Origin: Porites lobata
Taxonomy: Eukaryota; Cnidaria; Anthozoa; Scleractinia; Poritidae
DNA length: 64,000 bases
Assembly: GCA_942486035.1 (NCBI GenBank)
Contig: CALNXK010000126.1
Coordinates: forward strand, 1,590,001-1,654,000
Direction of reading: 5' to 3'
Positions 9,265 to 21,142 of the stretch are shown in pieces. The notes beneath the pieces were generated by a model that had not been told where the DNA came from, did no database searches, and saw only the letters and a list, made by a program, of their open reading frames with translations. The position numbers and the translations under genes were made by a program. The number at the start of each line of letters is the position of its first letter. Positions within the stretch are counted from its first letter, which is position 1.

Positions 9265-11854
9265 ATGGCCGCCCCGCAGGGTGAAGAAGACTTTCATAAA
9301 GAGAGAATCAAGTCATTTTGTCGAAGATGTGGAAATCCTTTTGATCAAAATTCAAATGACGGACACAATCCTCAACCTGCTGCTAAATTTGCAAAGGAAA
9401 TTCTTGAGATTGACAACCTGGATATTGCTTCGGACAATTCATTCATTCATCCATCCACCATTTTTGTGCCGTCGCTGTGTTGCGAAAATACAAAGGTTTA
9501 AAAAAAGTAAGAACAAAAATCATCCAAAGTTTCCCGGTGATCAAGGTAAATATTGCGTTTTTAAAACACATAATGAATATCTTGTAAGCGAAGGAACTCG
9601 CTACATATGCTCCCACTCACAAAGACAGAGTCCCAGGAAGAGGTTGGGGGTAGCTTTGGAGGAAAACAAGAGCATATCAGAGGGAAAGAAAGCTAGAAAA
9701 CAGCTATTTGAAGTTAGACCTTCTGAAGCAGGGCCTTCATCAAGTTCACAAAAGACTGTCATTGATCATGAACCAAGAACAGACACTAAGAGTTTAAACA
9801 ATGTCGAACTAACTGGCATTCACTTAGATTTGTTGAAAGAGATTTTGCGCAAATTTTCCAGTGTACTGTTTGTCTGGACGTTCCATCTAATGCAGTGATT
9901 CTTGCCGGGTGTCGCCATGTATTTTGTGAACCTTGCATAAGGCAGTGGCTGACTTTTCGTGATGTTTGCCCCTCCTGCAGGCAAGTCACTGACTTAGAAG
10001 ACATTTCTCCTTTGAAGAAACAAATGCTTGAAGTTTTTGAGTTGCTCACAGTGAAATGTAAATATTCTTGCAATGGATGTACTGAAGTAATAAAGGCTTC
10101 ACTACTGACTGAACATGAGGCTCACTGTAAGTTTTCTCACATAAAACATAAGAAAAGGGGGTCCTACAATAAAGTAAAACTGTATGACATCTCTCGTCAG
10201 TACGCCAAGCGCAGACGACTGTTACCAATGTTTTCGATGCTTGATGAATTTTGTGACTTAAATAATGAAAACACTGAGGATGTTCTGTTTTCAATGCTTG
10301 CAACTACACTGTATGATAATGACAAGAAGGAGCTTGCAAACAAAATAGAATATTTATGGTTGCAACAGACAGATTATATTCTTACTGCTGATGAATGCCT
10401 TGCCAGCAGAGTTGACTTGCTTCAAACAAAAAATCAATATAGGGAACAGTTTGACTACTTGAATTCCAAAGGTCAATATGTATTTAAGCCCCCAAACCAA
10501 GTGGACAGTGTTGAGATCATCATATGTCAATTATGAACTTCTGGATGGTGACAAAGCTATTTACTCACACAAAGAGTGTGTGCAAGAACCAATAAACCTT
10601 ATGTCTGACTTCCGAGATAGTTTGCCAAATTTTCCAACCCCTAATGTTGTTGATGTTCGCTGGAGTTATAAAGATGCTGTTGCCAAAGCTCTTTCTGAAC
10701 TTAATGAGGAACTCTCAGAGGTGCCAAATGACATTATCCTACATGCTTTTATTAAGGATGGTGGGGATGGGCTTGGACATGTCTCCCAGTACAAGGAAAA
10801 GGGGCATCGTTGTCTCTCTGACAAGGCATTCAGGTATGCATTTTGTATAATGAATGTAAAAATGGAAGATGGAGGAGAAATGAAAACAATATGGGAGGAG
10901 GAGGCCCCAGGGTCTGTTCGGACTAACAGGTGTCTAATAGAGTCAATCTGTGACGACAATCAAACAGCTGCAATGGTTGTATGTGTTGCCCCTGTTGAAG
11001 CAGAGCGCCAGGAGATGTCAAAAAGCATACTGAGAATACAAATAGGAAGCATATGGAGGAACTTTTCTTTGCGATTTGTTAATTCCATGGTGGATGAGAA
11101 GCGAACACGAGCTGATGGAGGGTTACAGGGTGCTGGGTCATCATACCTATGTGACTTGCGCTATGCAAAACAGAAAACTGCAAAGTCTGATATTGGAACC
11201 TTTGTTATCTCTAGAAAACTCGAGGAGACCAAGCAAATAGCAGACTTGCTACATTTTAATCCTGATAAACTGAATCCTTCACAGTTATCTGCAGTTGCTA
11301 AGGGAGTAAAAACCCACCCCATTCTTAACATTGAACATTCTGAGCACAAGGTGGATGCAACACATGCTAAGATCAATTTACGGACATTTGTATACAAATT
11401 ACTTATCAGGGAGGTAGCTGGGGTTAACCAGTGGGAGGAGTCTGCAGATGTAAAGCACTTGATTCAAAATACCTCTCATAAGGTAGATCAACACTTCAAA
11501 GCAACAATTGGAATTAATTCATGCTTAATGAAGCCAGGAAACTATGCAAGAATTCTTTTGGATCCACAAAATGAAAGTAAAGTAGTTTTCCTTCTTGGCA
11601 CTGAGGAGAAGAAAAACAACTTCACAGAGCTGCTATCTAAGCTTCAATTTATGCATAAAGTTTTTAGCTGTCGGAGTCCAAAACTTAAATATCCAAGTGA
11701 ATGGAATCATTACAAGCAAGTTGCCGTAGAGTTTGGTAACATTTTATTGAACAATTATCCCTATGCACACTGGAGTAACTATGTTCACAAGTCTATTGAA
11801 CATGTACAAGAAGTTATTGAAACAGATGATACACTGGGAGGACTGTCTGGTGAG
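9265..11854 (+). pseudogene. RAG1-like transposase, 5' portion (to the catalytic Glu)
   Basis: From ATG at 9265 the order of parts follows RAG1. First comes a Cys-rich N-terminal region (IKSFCRRCGNPF, IHPPFLCRRC), then a C3HC4 RING (CTVC, CRHVFCEPC, CPSC; 9862-9978) and a Cys/His cluster (VKCKYSCNGC, then EHEAHC). Next is a basic stretch where RAG1 has its nonamer-binding domain (KHKKRG, YAKRRR), then the core. The core shows KDGGDGLGH with an Asp at 10766, KVDATHAKIN with an Asp at 11354, VHKSIEHVQEVIE with the two zinc-binding His, and LGGLSGE. Where RAG1 has a CxxC zinc pair this copy has CDLR (11150-11161). Three one-base frameshifts lie near 9460-9480, 9838 and 10510-10525. At 11854 the gene is cut by the nested element and resumes at 20885. 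I expect no active product. Confidence 0.88.
11849..11854 (+). repeat. 6-bp target-site duplication of the nested element, left
   Basis: GGTGAG is repeated at 20879-20884. In the RAG1L frame it reads Gly-Glu, and the Glu corresponds to the catalytic E962 of vertebrate RAG1. Confidence 0.88.
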
Positions 11855-12275
11855 TATGGCGTACATTTGCGGACAAAAATAATTGAAAATAAAATACAAT
11901 TTGAAGTTCAAAAATTAGACTATCCATGTCGAAATCTCGTCATATGAATTTGAAATCGCAATGAACGCAGTCGAAATGGCATCATTCGAACTTGAAGTTA
12001 CTTTGAACAAGTTGAAACGTTTCAGGGAAAACTCGACATCGCGGATGTTGAAGTTCAAATCACCATTCCAACTAAAATGCAAATTACATGATTTGAACTT
12101 CAATTCACCTTCTCCACTCTAATAAGCCACTTAATCGTCAACAATGCAACCATAATCTTCCACAAAATTCCAAATGAAACCTTCAATTTGAACTTCACGT
12201 CATGTAACATATTCGAATTCGAAAAACCAAAATTTCAATTCGAAAGGAAGCGGAAGTAAAAATACACAGGAACCG
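11855..12275 (+). repeat. Left 421-bp terminal inverted repeat of the nested element
   Basis: This is the reverse complement of 20458-20878 with about three mismatches seen by eye. It is rich in short palindromes of the type TTGAACTTCAA and TTCGAATTCGAA (for example near 11909, 12049, 12092, 12190 and 12213), which may be subterminal transposase sites. A shadow open frame on the opposite strand recurs in the other arm with only two changed residues. Confidence 0.9.
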
Positions 12276-12369
12276 GAAATGATAAGAGTTTCGCTACACT
12301 GTACATACGGGATGTTTGCATAACTGCATTTTGGCGCGAAAAGATTTCCCTTCACTCCAACTGGTCAAT

Positions 12370-15300
12370 ATGGCGGATAATAACGGTGACTCTAGGCCCG
12401 GGGACTCTAGGACAATCCAAGAGATTGTCAGGGCTGTCGTGGCAAACTTAAGTGCTCTGCCCAACTCTGCAGGCCTTCCACCACGCGCAACTTTGTCAGG
12501 ATCGTCAGCATCTACGGTAGGAGATGAGTTGAACAACAGCTTTCAAATTCCGTGAGGACAGGCGATGCAACGTGGAAGCTTTTTCAATAATTTCAACGCT
12601 AAAAAAAACTACAGCGTACGTTCGAACAAGGGAAAATTTACTACTTCTCGAAAAGGGAAATCGCCAGCTGTGAAAGCGGATCTAATCTACAAAGATGTGT
12701 GCCTATTGCCTTCTCCCGAGTGGACAGAGGTCCCTCGGAGAAAGGCAAAGGCCAAACTTGTGTCCAGTGGTATGTACGTTGACGCCTGGCAGCTAGATAA
12801 GACCCGGTCGGAGGCAGAAGTTCGAAGCCAGGTTTCTAGTTTATTCCACTACTATCTATTTGTGAATGGCGAAGAAATCGAGTAAGTATTACCTAAATAA
12901 TGCGATCCAAATTATTTGTAAATGAGCAAGTTATTTTTTTTCAGCGAAAAGTCAATTAAACTTAAGTTAAACGCAACTGAAAAGTTTTTGAAATGTCATG
13001 TAAGCTTGTCAAGATATTTGTACATTAGAAGGACTTAGTGTATGCTGAAAATCCCAAATCATCATTATTATTCCAACTCTGTCGTGTTTTCTAAATGCGC
13101 ATAAGACTGTCGATGGTTTCTCCTGGAATTGTTTTACAGATCTGTTCAGTTTCCCATCGCCGCTTGGCAGCCATTTCCCCTCCTGGGAAGTATTACATGC
13201 AATACCTATAACTTTTTTATCTGTTCTTTGCACAAGGTATACAAAGATTGTAGCAAAATCAAATTTCCAGCGGAGGGGTCCAATCACAAGGAGCTCAATC
13301 CTTAAGCAAACATAACCTGAATGTTGAAATCAAGAATTCTTAGATATGGAATTAATGTATCAAAATGGCATATATTTTATTACATATTAAACATTTTCTT
13401 TATTTTATTGAATATATCAAATATTCTATTAAATATTAATTATTATAGAGTTTATTATGGGCCTTACAATAGCCTGAGTACAGGGCCTAATACTCAGGCT
13501 ATTTTTACAAAAAATCTCCCCTTTGTAGATACATATATATATATATAGTATTCTTATTCAATCCCCTGAAGAGTAAATTGATTCCCTTGTTGGGAAAAGT
13601 GTAGTTTCTGGTATTTTTACAATAATATTTGTACATTCAGCTAATTGCTTTGGCTCCTTGTGGTCAAATGTGAGCATGCTCTAACTTAATTGTGATAGTT
13701 ATTATTTAAAGATAACAAATGCATTTTCCTCTACACCATCAGCTTTGAATTTGTAAGAGCAATAGGAACAGAACTGCTACCAATTACCTTGCAACCCAAT
13801 CAAGAGCTGGGAGGAAAAGTATTAAGACATGTAACGGGAAATGGCCCAATTTATGTAAGGGCACTTGCCGACATACATATTCCTCAAGAAGTAAGTTTCA
13901 TTTTTTTCCCCTTTATTAAAGATTATTTAAGAAAAGATCATAGGTTTAGTATTATGCAAGGTAAAATTTTAGTAATGGGTATGCATACTAACATTTCAAC
14001 TTTGTTTCAGTTTCAACTTTGTCATTGAGCCTCATATAACTTTTTTTTGATTTTTTGAAAAATTGTATGCTTTTTAAATTTCTATCAATTTGTTTCTATT
14101 TTCTTGCAAGGAAGTTTAATAATGAAAACTGCAGAGCATTGTAGATTGCTACAATGCAATGGAATTTTGGCAGTTTAAAAAAATTAGGCTGTCAGTGGCA
14201 ATGAGAAGTAGGCTGCGAGTGGCAATGAGAAGATTGTGAGGAATGGTGTAAAATGCTTTAGACAGGTCCATTGATACTACGGAGTAGAGATGATTCGCAG
14301 CTGTATTTCTTGCTGTATGCTCAGATGAAGTCAGATGAAAGGATTTGATAGAAATTCTCTAGTTCATCTGCAAGTAATTCTAGCAACAATTTTTTCAATC
14401 CTTTGGACTTTACCAGTTGAATTGTAAATTCTTTTTGTGCAAAGACTGTACGTTCTAAGTACCTTTTTCTTTGCAGGAACATGAAGAAGATGAAAATGAT
14501 GAAGCACATTTGGATCCATATAATGAGAATAATCTAGCAGATCATGAAGGTTCTTTACAGACCCAAGTAAGTATTATTATTAAGTACACCCTTAATATTT
14601 AGTTTGCCCATCAGTTTAATGCAAGTAACAAAAGTCTCAAAAAAAAAAAAAAAAAAAAAAAAAACAAGATAGAAGGGTAATTATGTATTACTGACTTTGT
14701 TGAGGACCAAAGTTGTTAAAAAAAATACAACTGTATGCAAAACATGTATATTAGTTTTGGTTACACTTTTTCCCACACAGTTCCAATGTAATAAATATGT
14801 AAATAAAATGTGCATTCTCATTGTCTGTTAATTTTCTTTTAGCCAAAAAGTGCAAAGATTGCAAAGGTTGACATCACCGAACCTGACCATGACCTTTCTG
14901 GGCCATCATCATCATCATCCATCGCACAACATGACCGTGACATTCCAGCTCCATCATCATCCATTGGCCAATCTGACCATGATGTTCCTGGACAAAATTC
15001 CTACCCATGTGATGATTCGCAAACCATGAGGCGCCATTTATCAGTCATGTTTCCTGATCTAAAAGAAGATGTAATTGCTAGGGTTGTTTCATCCACACTG
15101 ACAACAGAGGAAGCAGTAGACATGGTGTTGAAGATTCAAGCATGCGTGAGAATGAGTGAATCAGATGAAGGTGAGAAAAAAGCTGTCCACCGTTTCCAAG
15201 GATAAAGTGCAGTCACACAATCAGTTGCCACAAATTTAAACAGCACGGTTGAGTGCTGTTTTTTTGACACTCATTTACTTACATTAATATTCATAACTAT

Positions 15301-17953
15301 AAACAGTATAGTATATTGTTACATAATAGTATCAAGTTTATTTATCCAGGCATTGTGCCCTTAGTTATTGGGAGACTTTCTCTCACACTCATTACTCCTA
15401 CATTTACTGTTTTTCACACATGTTTGAGGGAGGAAAACTGGAAAGTACATAGAGAAAAACCCTTGTGGCAAAGGAGAGAACAATACTTCAAACAAACTCA
15501 GTTCATATAAATCACCTTCGCTGATCTGGAAATCAAATTGGGGTCATGCTGATTCCACTGAACAAAGGTTGTAATTTTCAAAATGTCTTGAAACTTGTCA
15601 AAAAGTTCAAAGACAAAAGATAAATAATTTACATGTTTAGTTTAATTATATACATTAATAATTGACTTAATTGATATTATTACTTTTGTAGAAGCTGAGG
15701 AATTGTTGAATGAGGAGTGCTTGAAATCAACTTCCATTCATGAGAAAATGGAAAAACTTGCTAAAAAAAATGCACGGGTCACGCTTTAAACTTAGAATAG
15801 CTGAAGATGACATTCTCAATGATGCTATTGCATACTACAAAAGCCCATCGTTTGATCCTACAAGACCTTTACGAATACAATTTACTGGGCAGCCTGCTGT
15901 TAACACTGGAGGGGTGAAGAGAGAGTTTTTCACTCAGTTGAAAGAGCAGTTCATTTCTGGTGAGCACTTCAGTATGTTTGAAGGGCCTGCAAATAGGCTT
16001 CTTTTCAAATATAATCAACAATGCCTTGGAGCTGGAATTCCCAAGATGCTTGGGACAATCATAAGTCACAGTCTTGTGCACCTGTGTGGTGGATTTCCGC
16101 ATCTGGCACCATCTCACTATTATTAATTGGCAACTGGAGATGTGGAGAGGGCTTCTGCATATACCTCGGTGTTGGATGTATATGATGTGGAAAAGAGAGA
16201 TTTGATTGACAAGGTACATGTAATTAAGAAATAATTTTAAATAGTACAAACTAAAACTCATTTCAGTGACTGCTGATGATGAATGACATTCTTCAGTGTA
16301 ACCTTTCTATCAAAGTTGTCTTTTATGCCAAAAGTCTGTTTCAGTGAATGGCTGCCCCAAATGACATTTTTTATTTCTGTGAGATATGTTTTCCTCTCAA
16401 AATTAAGTGAACTTATTATTATTATTATTATTAATGATACTTTATTTCTTAAAAAAAACATTTCTAAAAACTCAATGCTTTTAATTTACAATAAACCCAG
16501 TAAGTCAACCTAAGTTTTTCGAATTATCCCACCAGTTGCTGTCAGCCTCAACAAATGAAGAATTTGAAGAAATCAACAATGCAGAACAATTTCTCTCACT
16601 GCTTCAAGAAAGTGGCAAGACTTGTATAGCATCTGTAAGTAAAGCTTCATATCCTCTTTTCTTAATTTACACCACGTTACTATCAATTTACACCACATTT
16701 GAAATATTTAACACCAAATCACATGTTATCTCATCATAGTGATCAAGACTCTCAATCAGAGTTGAAAGCTCTATATTATTAACAACTTGTGAACACTTGT
16801 ACCAAGTATAAGGAGTTTAAATTTGCACAAAACTTATCCTACCAGTGCAGATTTACTTTTACTATAACCAGTGATGTGTTCTACAACATTTCTCAGATTG
16901 AAAACAAGTTCATGCTTGCCGAGGCAATTGTGGCTTATCATGTTTTGATTAAAAGAACAGCAGTGCTGGATAACTTTGCAAAAGGTTTGACTACACTAGA
17001 TGTACTAAAAGCCATTCAAGAAAACCCTTCACAATTTGAAGAAGTCTTTCTTGCAAATGAGACTTTAGATGGTTGTGCCGTAATGAAAATGATGAAATTT
17101 TCATTTGTCGATGAAAATATTGAAAGAATGCTGACAAACTTTCTATTAAATGGAAAAAAGCAAGCTAATTGTATAACAAATATGATGCAAAACATTCAAA
17201 CACTAACTTGGGATTCAATGGAGAGTTCAATTGCTAAAAAAGCTACATGTGCTAAGTCAATTATACAATTTGATGGCCCACCCCAACATGGGTGGGGGTG
17301 CACGGCAATCCTTAAAACCCCCATCCTTCCCCAGACCTAAAATTTGGATTTTACATTCCCTTCCCCAGACTAGACCAAGCAGTTTTCAGTACACAATCTC
17401 ATTATTATTTGCCTAAAGATGTCTTCGTTCAGTTTTTAACCTTAGCAAAAAGCGAGCAAAACCTAACCCTACACCAGAAAAAAAGTTTTACTCTATCTCA
17501 AACAAAATGTATCAAGAGACACCCTAACCCAGCCTTAAGATGGTAAAATCAATGCCCTATAGGGCAGCACATAGGGTAGCACCATACAATACCACTATCC
17601 CCTCATCCCCCCTCCCCCTGGGTTTGATGGATGTCTTTCCGTTTCATATACTATCCCAGAGTGATTTTTTTCATTGTTTTACCTTCATCTAAAATAACAT
17701 GAGTAATGTTGTATTTGATCTTACTCAATTTTCAGATATAGAAAATTTCCTAAAATTTGCAACTGGTGTGAAAACTGTTCCCCCAACACATATAGAAGTT
17801 GAGACAGATGAAGTGGGGACCATTTTTGCATCCACATGCCTAATGAAGATAACTCTGCCTAATGATTTAAGACATAAAGACCAAGACAGCTTCAACAGTT
17901 GTATCCTGGCAGTTATCAGGGGGAATGAAGGAGGAACTTTCAACACAGTTTAA
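12370..17953 (+). pseudogene. Spliced HECT E3 ubiquitin ligase-like gene of the nested transposon
   Basis: Exons inferred from GT..AG sites and frame: 12370-12881, 13743-13890, 14477-14566, 14843-15170, 15692-16213, 16536-16634, 16897 to about 17250, and 17736-17953. Exon 1 ends in KDVCLLPSPEWTEVPRR and LVSSGMYVDAW. Exon 4 holds a Ser/Pro-rich linker and a CUE/UBA-like segment (LSVMFPDLKEDVIARVV). Exons 5-8 form the HECT domain: TGQPAVNTGGVKREFFTQL in the N-lobe and ASTCLMKITLP, with the catalytic Cys, in the C-lobe. This resembles G2E3-like ligases often seen beside such integrases. Breaks are an in-frame TGA after FQIP (12553-12555), a frameshift in an A8 run near 15765, and an in-frame TAA after SHYY at about 16124. 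Whether it aids transposition is unknown. Confidence 0.72.
13468..13503. repeat. Perfect 13-bp stem hairpin in intron
   Basis: AATAGCCTGAGTA (13468-13480) and its exact reverse complement (13491-13503) are separated by ten bases. It lies in intron 1 of the HECT gene. It may be a short foldback element; no function is shown. Confidence 0.6.
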
Positions 17954-18652
17954 TTGTTGATAAAGAGCAAAAAAGCTTGTTACTTTATTTATCTGACCAA
18001 GATGTACTGATAAGTGTTAGCATATGCCCCTTTACCAGTTTTTAGAACATGTGAGCTAGGAAATAACTTGGAGCAGTCTAAAGCAGAAAGTTTGATGATG
18101 AAATGGCAAGGTACTGTAGGCAGTGGATTAGGTTGTTATCATCTGTGCTCACAAGCCATTTTTCAAACTAACAATCTTACAAAAATTAACTTACTAGTCA
18201 TTTTGGAAAAACATATACAAAACATACATTTTTTAAAAGTTTATATCATGTAGAATATGATAGTAAATCATATTACTTTAGGCCTAAAGTGGCAAAAAGA
18301 AATAACGATAACGAAAATTTCCAGAAAAAAAAAAGACGTTTTAAAAAAGTCAAAAGGGGACTACTAGTTTCCTATCATATTTATACAGTTTCATTCTACA
18401 TATACTTGTCTCAAAAACGGTAATAAGCTTCTGCGAAATTTTTCTTTTTTATCCCGGCTAGGTACTGTTTTGTAAACTGGAGCCAATTAATTCTAAAGTG
18501 CAAAATAAATCATGTTGCAATCATATACTGAGTGCATATGCTAATATTCCCTAATGTTCCTATTTATATTTCAACAATGGATTATGAAGACGTATCCACT
18601 TTGAGTTAACACATTTGATAGAGCTAACCACAAAAAGCATATATTGAGGGTT

Positions 18653-20373
18653 AGGGAAATACAGTTGTGGCTCTGTTGTTTGTTGACGCATTTAGATAAA
18701 CGGCCAATCTGGAGAAGCCATCTATGCCACCATGTATTACTATTCGGTACGGTTCTATCAATTTGTGATTTCCGTCTATGTGCCTGCAATGAAATAATGA
18801 ACGCAAGAGGGAATAATAATTTATCTCCCTCTTAAGGATGCTCCCAGAAACTGTTTTCAATATTAATGAAGAGCAAATTTGTCATGCTCTATAGCTCATA
18901 GTCTCAACCGATTTCTATACAATATCAGTAATTTAAAGGCTTGAAATAAAAAATAAACATATGAAAATACATATCAGTAGATGGGCCATACTAGATAATA
19001 TTTTGCTCAAGGGGATGGACCTACCAGGTTGGACTCCGATCAGAAATGGGGGGTATTTTTTTTCCAAATTCTCAGGGTCGCAAAATGTCCCCCAATAATA
19101 ATATCCCTCAAGTCATCTAATGTTTGGAAAATGTATCCCCTCTAAAAACTAGGCCTCCCTCTGTGATGTAAGAATAGGCCATTTGCACTATCACATCATT
19201 TTACTACTACGACCAGAATCCTTCAGGGTTTTGCTTTCTTGTGCAAATAAAGGCTTTTGTTTTGTAAACATCACTAGGATTACAAAATTTAAATATGAAA
19301 GGAAAATGAAAAGCATTCTGGTCATAGTAGTAAAATGACGCCATTGTGCAAATATTAATAGCCTATTGATCAGTCCATAATGTAGAATTTCACATATTTT
19401 CAAGAGTGTGAGACAGGAAGTCTTCTCAATCCAGACCTTTTTCCTCTGTTCTTAATCACTAATGAAGGAACTAAGTACCAATTAACCCACCCTAAAAGGT
19501 ACCAGATAGTTGATTTCAACCCCACCCCACTCTATTAATATATATAACAGAGGACCTACCAACAGGTTCTTCAAATGGACAGGTGTTGATGTGGAATTAA
19601 AAGTGCTTATCCATACATCTAACGCTTACTTACCATAGTGCATTGGGGCATGGAACATTGTACGTTCTTCTAATAATCTGTCTACCATTTCGCAATGAAG
19701 TTGTCACAGGGTCAACCCTGCGTAGTGACTGGAGAACACGATCCCTCTGTACTTCTAGACTGCGTTGCTTTAATGCTCCTTGGACCATCCTCAGGCCTGC
19801 ACCAGGTGTCACCGTTAGTATTTGACGAACATAATCATCTAATTCATTGTCAGAAAGATTGGGGAACACCCTTCCTTCTACAGACATACCAAGTTCATGG
19901 CGCCTTCTACGCAATGTCCTTTCCGAAATTCCCAAAGTTCTAGCAATTTCGCTCCAACTAAACCCCGCATCTACATTAAGTGCCTGGAGCTGATCACGAG
20001 ATACATGATGTTTTGGTCTTCCACGACCTCCATATTGATCTCTTTGTAGGTTAGTAGTTAATGGCGTCAATTCATTCCCTTCTCTTTCAACACTAAGGAA
20101 AAATCGTCTTTGGAAATGGCTTCTAAAGTTTGATGTTCGATTCAATAAGGTTTGTAAGTCACGAATAACATTCACTGCTTCAGCGATTCCTTGATAAGTA
20201 TATTCAATTCTACTAAGCAGAGTTGACAAAGTTCTCTCGTGAGCATCAAGTCGACGAAATAAAAATTCACAATTATCATATGATGTTGAGTTTAGATTAC
20301 TTTCTGATACTTCTAACAGTCTAACCAGTCCATCGAAAAACTCGTCGTTGTTAGGTAGCCATCGAGCAGCCAT
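18653..20373 (-). pseudogene. IS3/retroviral-type integrase gene, truncated (two exons)
   Basis: Exon 1 (ATG at 20373 to 19634) begins MAARWLPNNDEFFDGL and contains a helix-turn-helix segment (FSWSEIARTLGISERTLRRR) and LSDNELDDYVRQIL, ending at NVPCPNALW with a GTAAGT donor. Exon 2 starts at 18783 after a polypyrimidine acceptor and continues in frame as HIDGNHKLIEPYRIVIHGGI, then DGFSRLAVYLNASTNNRA. This matches the first part of an integrase catalytic core, in which the HID Asp is the first of the D,D(35)E triad. The remaining Asp and Glu are not found downstream (18000-18650), so the gene is truncated. It converges with the HECT gene, starts 84 bp inside the right inverted repeat, and should have supplied the transposase of the element. 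Confidence 0.75.
19170..19375. repeat. Foldback/MITE in the integrase intron
   Basis: About 50-bp imperfect inverted repeats (left CATTTTACTACTACGACCAG, right the complement of a near-identical stretch) enclose about 110 bp. It lies between the two integrase exons and is a fourth level of nesting. Confidence 0.6.
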
Positions 20374-20457
20374 GACGATGATCAGAGATGAGGAAAGCTT
20401 AAGAGGAAAGCTCAGGTTCCAAGCCTCCCATCTGTAGACTCGTACCTAGTCGTTACT

Positions 20458-20878
20458 CGGTTCCTGTGTATTTTTACTTCCGCTTCCTTTCGAATTGAAA
20501 TTTTGGTTTTTCGAATTCGAATATGTTGCATGACGTGAAGTTCAAATTGAAGGTTTCATTTGGAATTTTGTGGAAGATTATGGTTGCATTGTTGACGATT
20601 AAGTGGCTTATTAGAGTGGAGAAGGTGAATTGAAGTTCAAATCATGTAATTTGCATTTTAGTTGGAATGGTGATTTGAACTTCAACATCCGCGATGTCGA
20701 GTTTTTCCTGAAAAGTTTCAACTTGTTCAAAGTAACTTCAAGTTCGAATGATGCCATTTCGACTGCGTTCATTGCGATTTCAAATTCATATGACGAGATT
20801 TCGACATGGATAGTCTAATTTTTGAACTTCAAATTGTATTTTATTTTCAATTATTTTTGTCCGCAAATGTACGCCATA
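20458..20878 (-). repeat. Right 421-bp terminal inverted repeat of the nested element
   Basis: This is the reverse complement of 11855-12275. It ends with GTACGCCATA at 20878, directly followed by the GGTGAG duplication. Confidence 0.9.
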
Positions 20879-20884
20879 GGTGAG
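20879..20884 (+). repeat. 6-bp target-site duplication of the nested element, right
   Basis: GGTGAG is the partner of 11849-11854. Here GAG (20882-20884) again encodes the catalytic Glu and is followed in frame by GNEAGNKIFRH. Confidence 0.88.
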
Positions 20885-21142
20885 GGCAATGAGGCAGGAA
20901 ACAAAATTTTCAGACACTTACGAAAGAATCATTCCAGAAAGGGTAGCACCTTACACAGTGTTACAGATGTCTTAAAAGTTCATTGGCTGTACTGCAGTCG
21001 TAAACTAAGAAAACTTAGTCATGTTTCTAGGAGGAAATACAAGTGTAGTTTATGTAATCAAATGGGACATAACTGTATGTCATGCCCAGCGAAATCCAGT
21101 AGAACAGTTGAGCCAATTTACAAACAACTTTCCAGAAATTAA
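20885..21142 (+). pseudogene. RAG1-like transposase, 3' portion (end of core and C-terminal tail)
   Basis: Downstream of the nested element the frame continues GNEAGNKIFRHLRKNHSRKG and then TDVLKVHWLYCSRKLRKL. These are the segments that follow the catalytic Glu in RAG1 (EGNESGNK and DVLKHHWLY). The tail carries CSLCNQMGHNCMSC, a C-x2-C-x3-G-H-x4-C zinc knuckle; I recall a similar CCGHC motif in the tail of lancelet RAG1L, where the tail matters for transposition. The frame is open to a TAA at 21142. Joined at GGT-GAG to the part ending at 11854, the reading frame is restored exactly, since the extra 9,030 bp is a multiple of three. Confidence 0.9.

Larger units (their letters stand above)
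11855..20878 (+). mobile_element. IS3-like (probably IS3EU) DNA transposon, 9,024 bp
   Basis: Long terminal inverted repeats (421 bp, about 99 percent identical by eye) begin TATGGCGTACATTTGCGGAC and are flanked by a perfect 6-bp duplication. The cargo is a spliced HECT-type E3 ligase gene on the plus strand (12370-17953) and the beginning of an IS3/retroviral-type integrase gene on the minus strand (20373-18653). From memory, the IS3EU superfamily combines an IS3-like integrase with 6-bp duplications; I could not check this. The near-identical repeats indicate a recent insertion, younger than the frameshift decay of the surrounding RAG1L. No second Asp and Glu of the integrase were found, so this copy probably cannot move by itself. 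Confidence 0.85.

Noticed and set aside
11915..12103. 62-codon frame found in both arms (also 20630-20818)
   Set aside because: It is a shadow of the terminal inverted repeat; conservation of the peptide only reflects near-identical repeat DNA.
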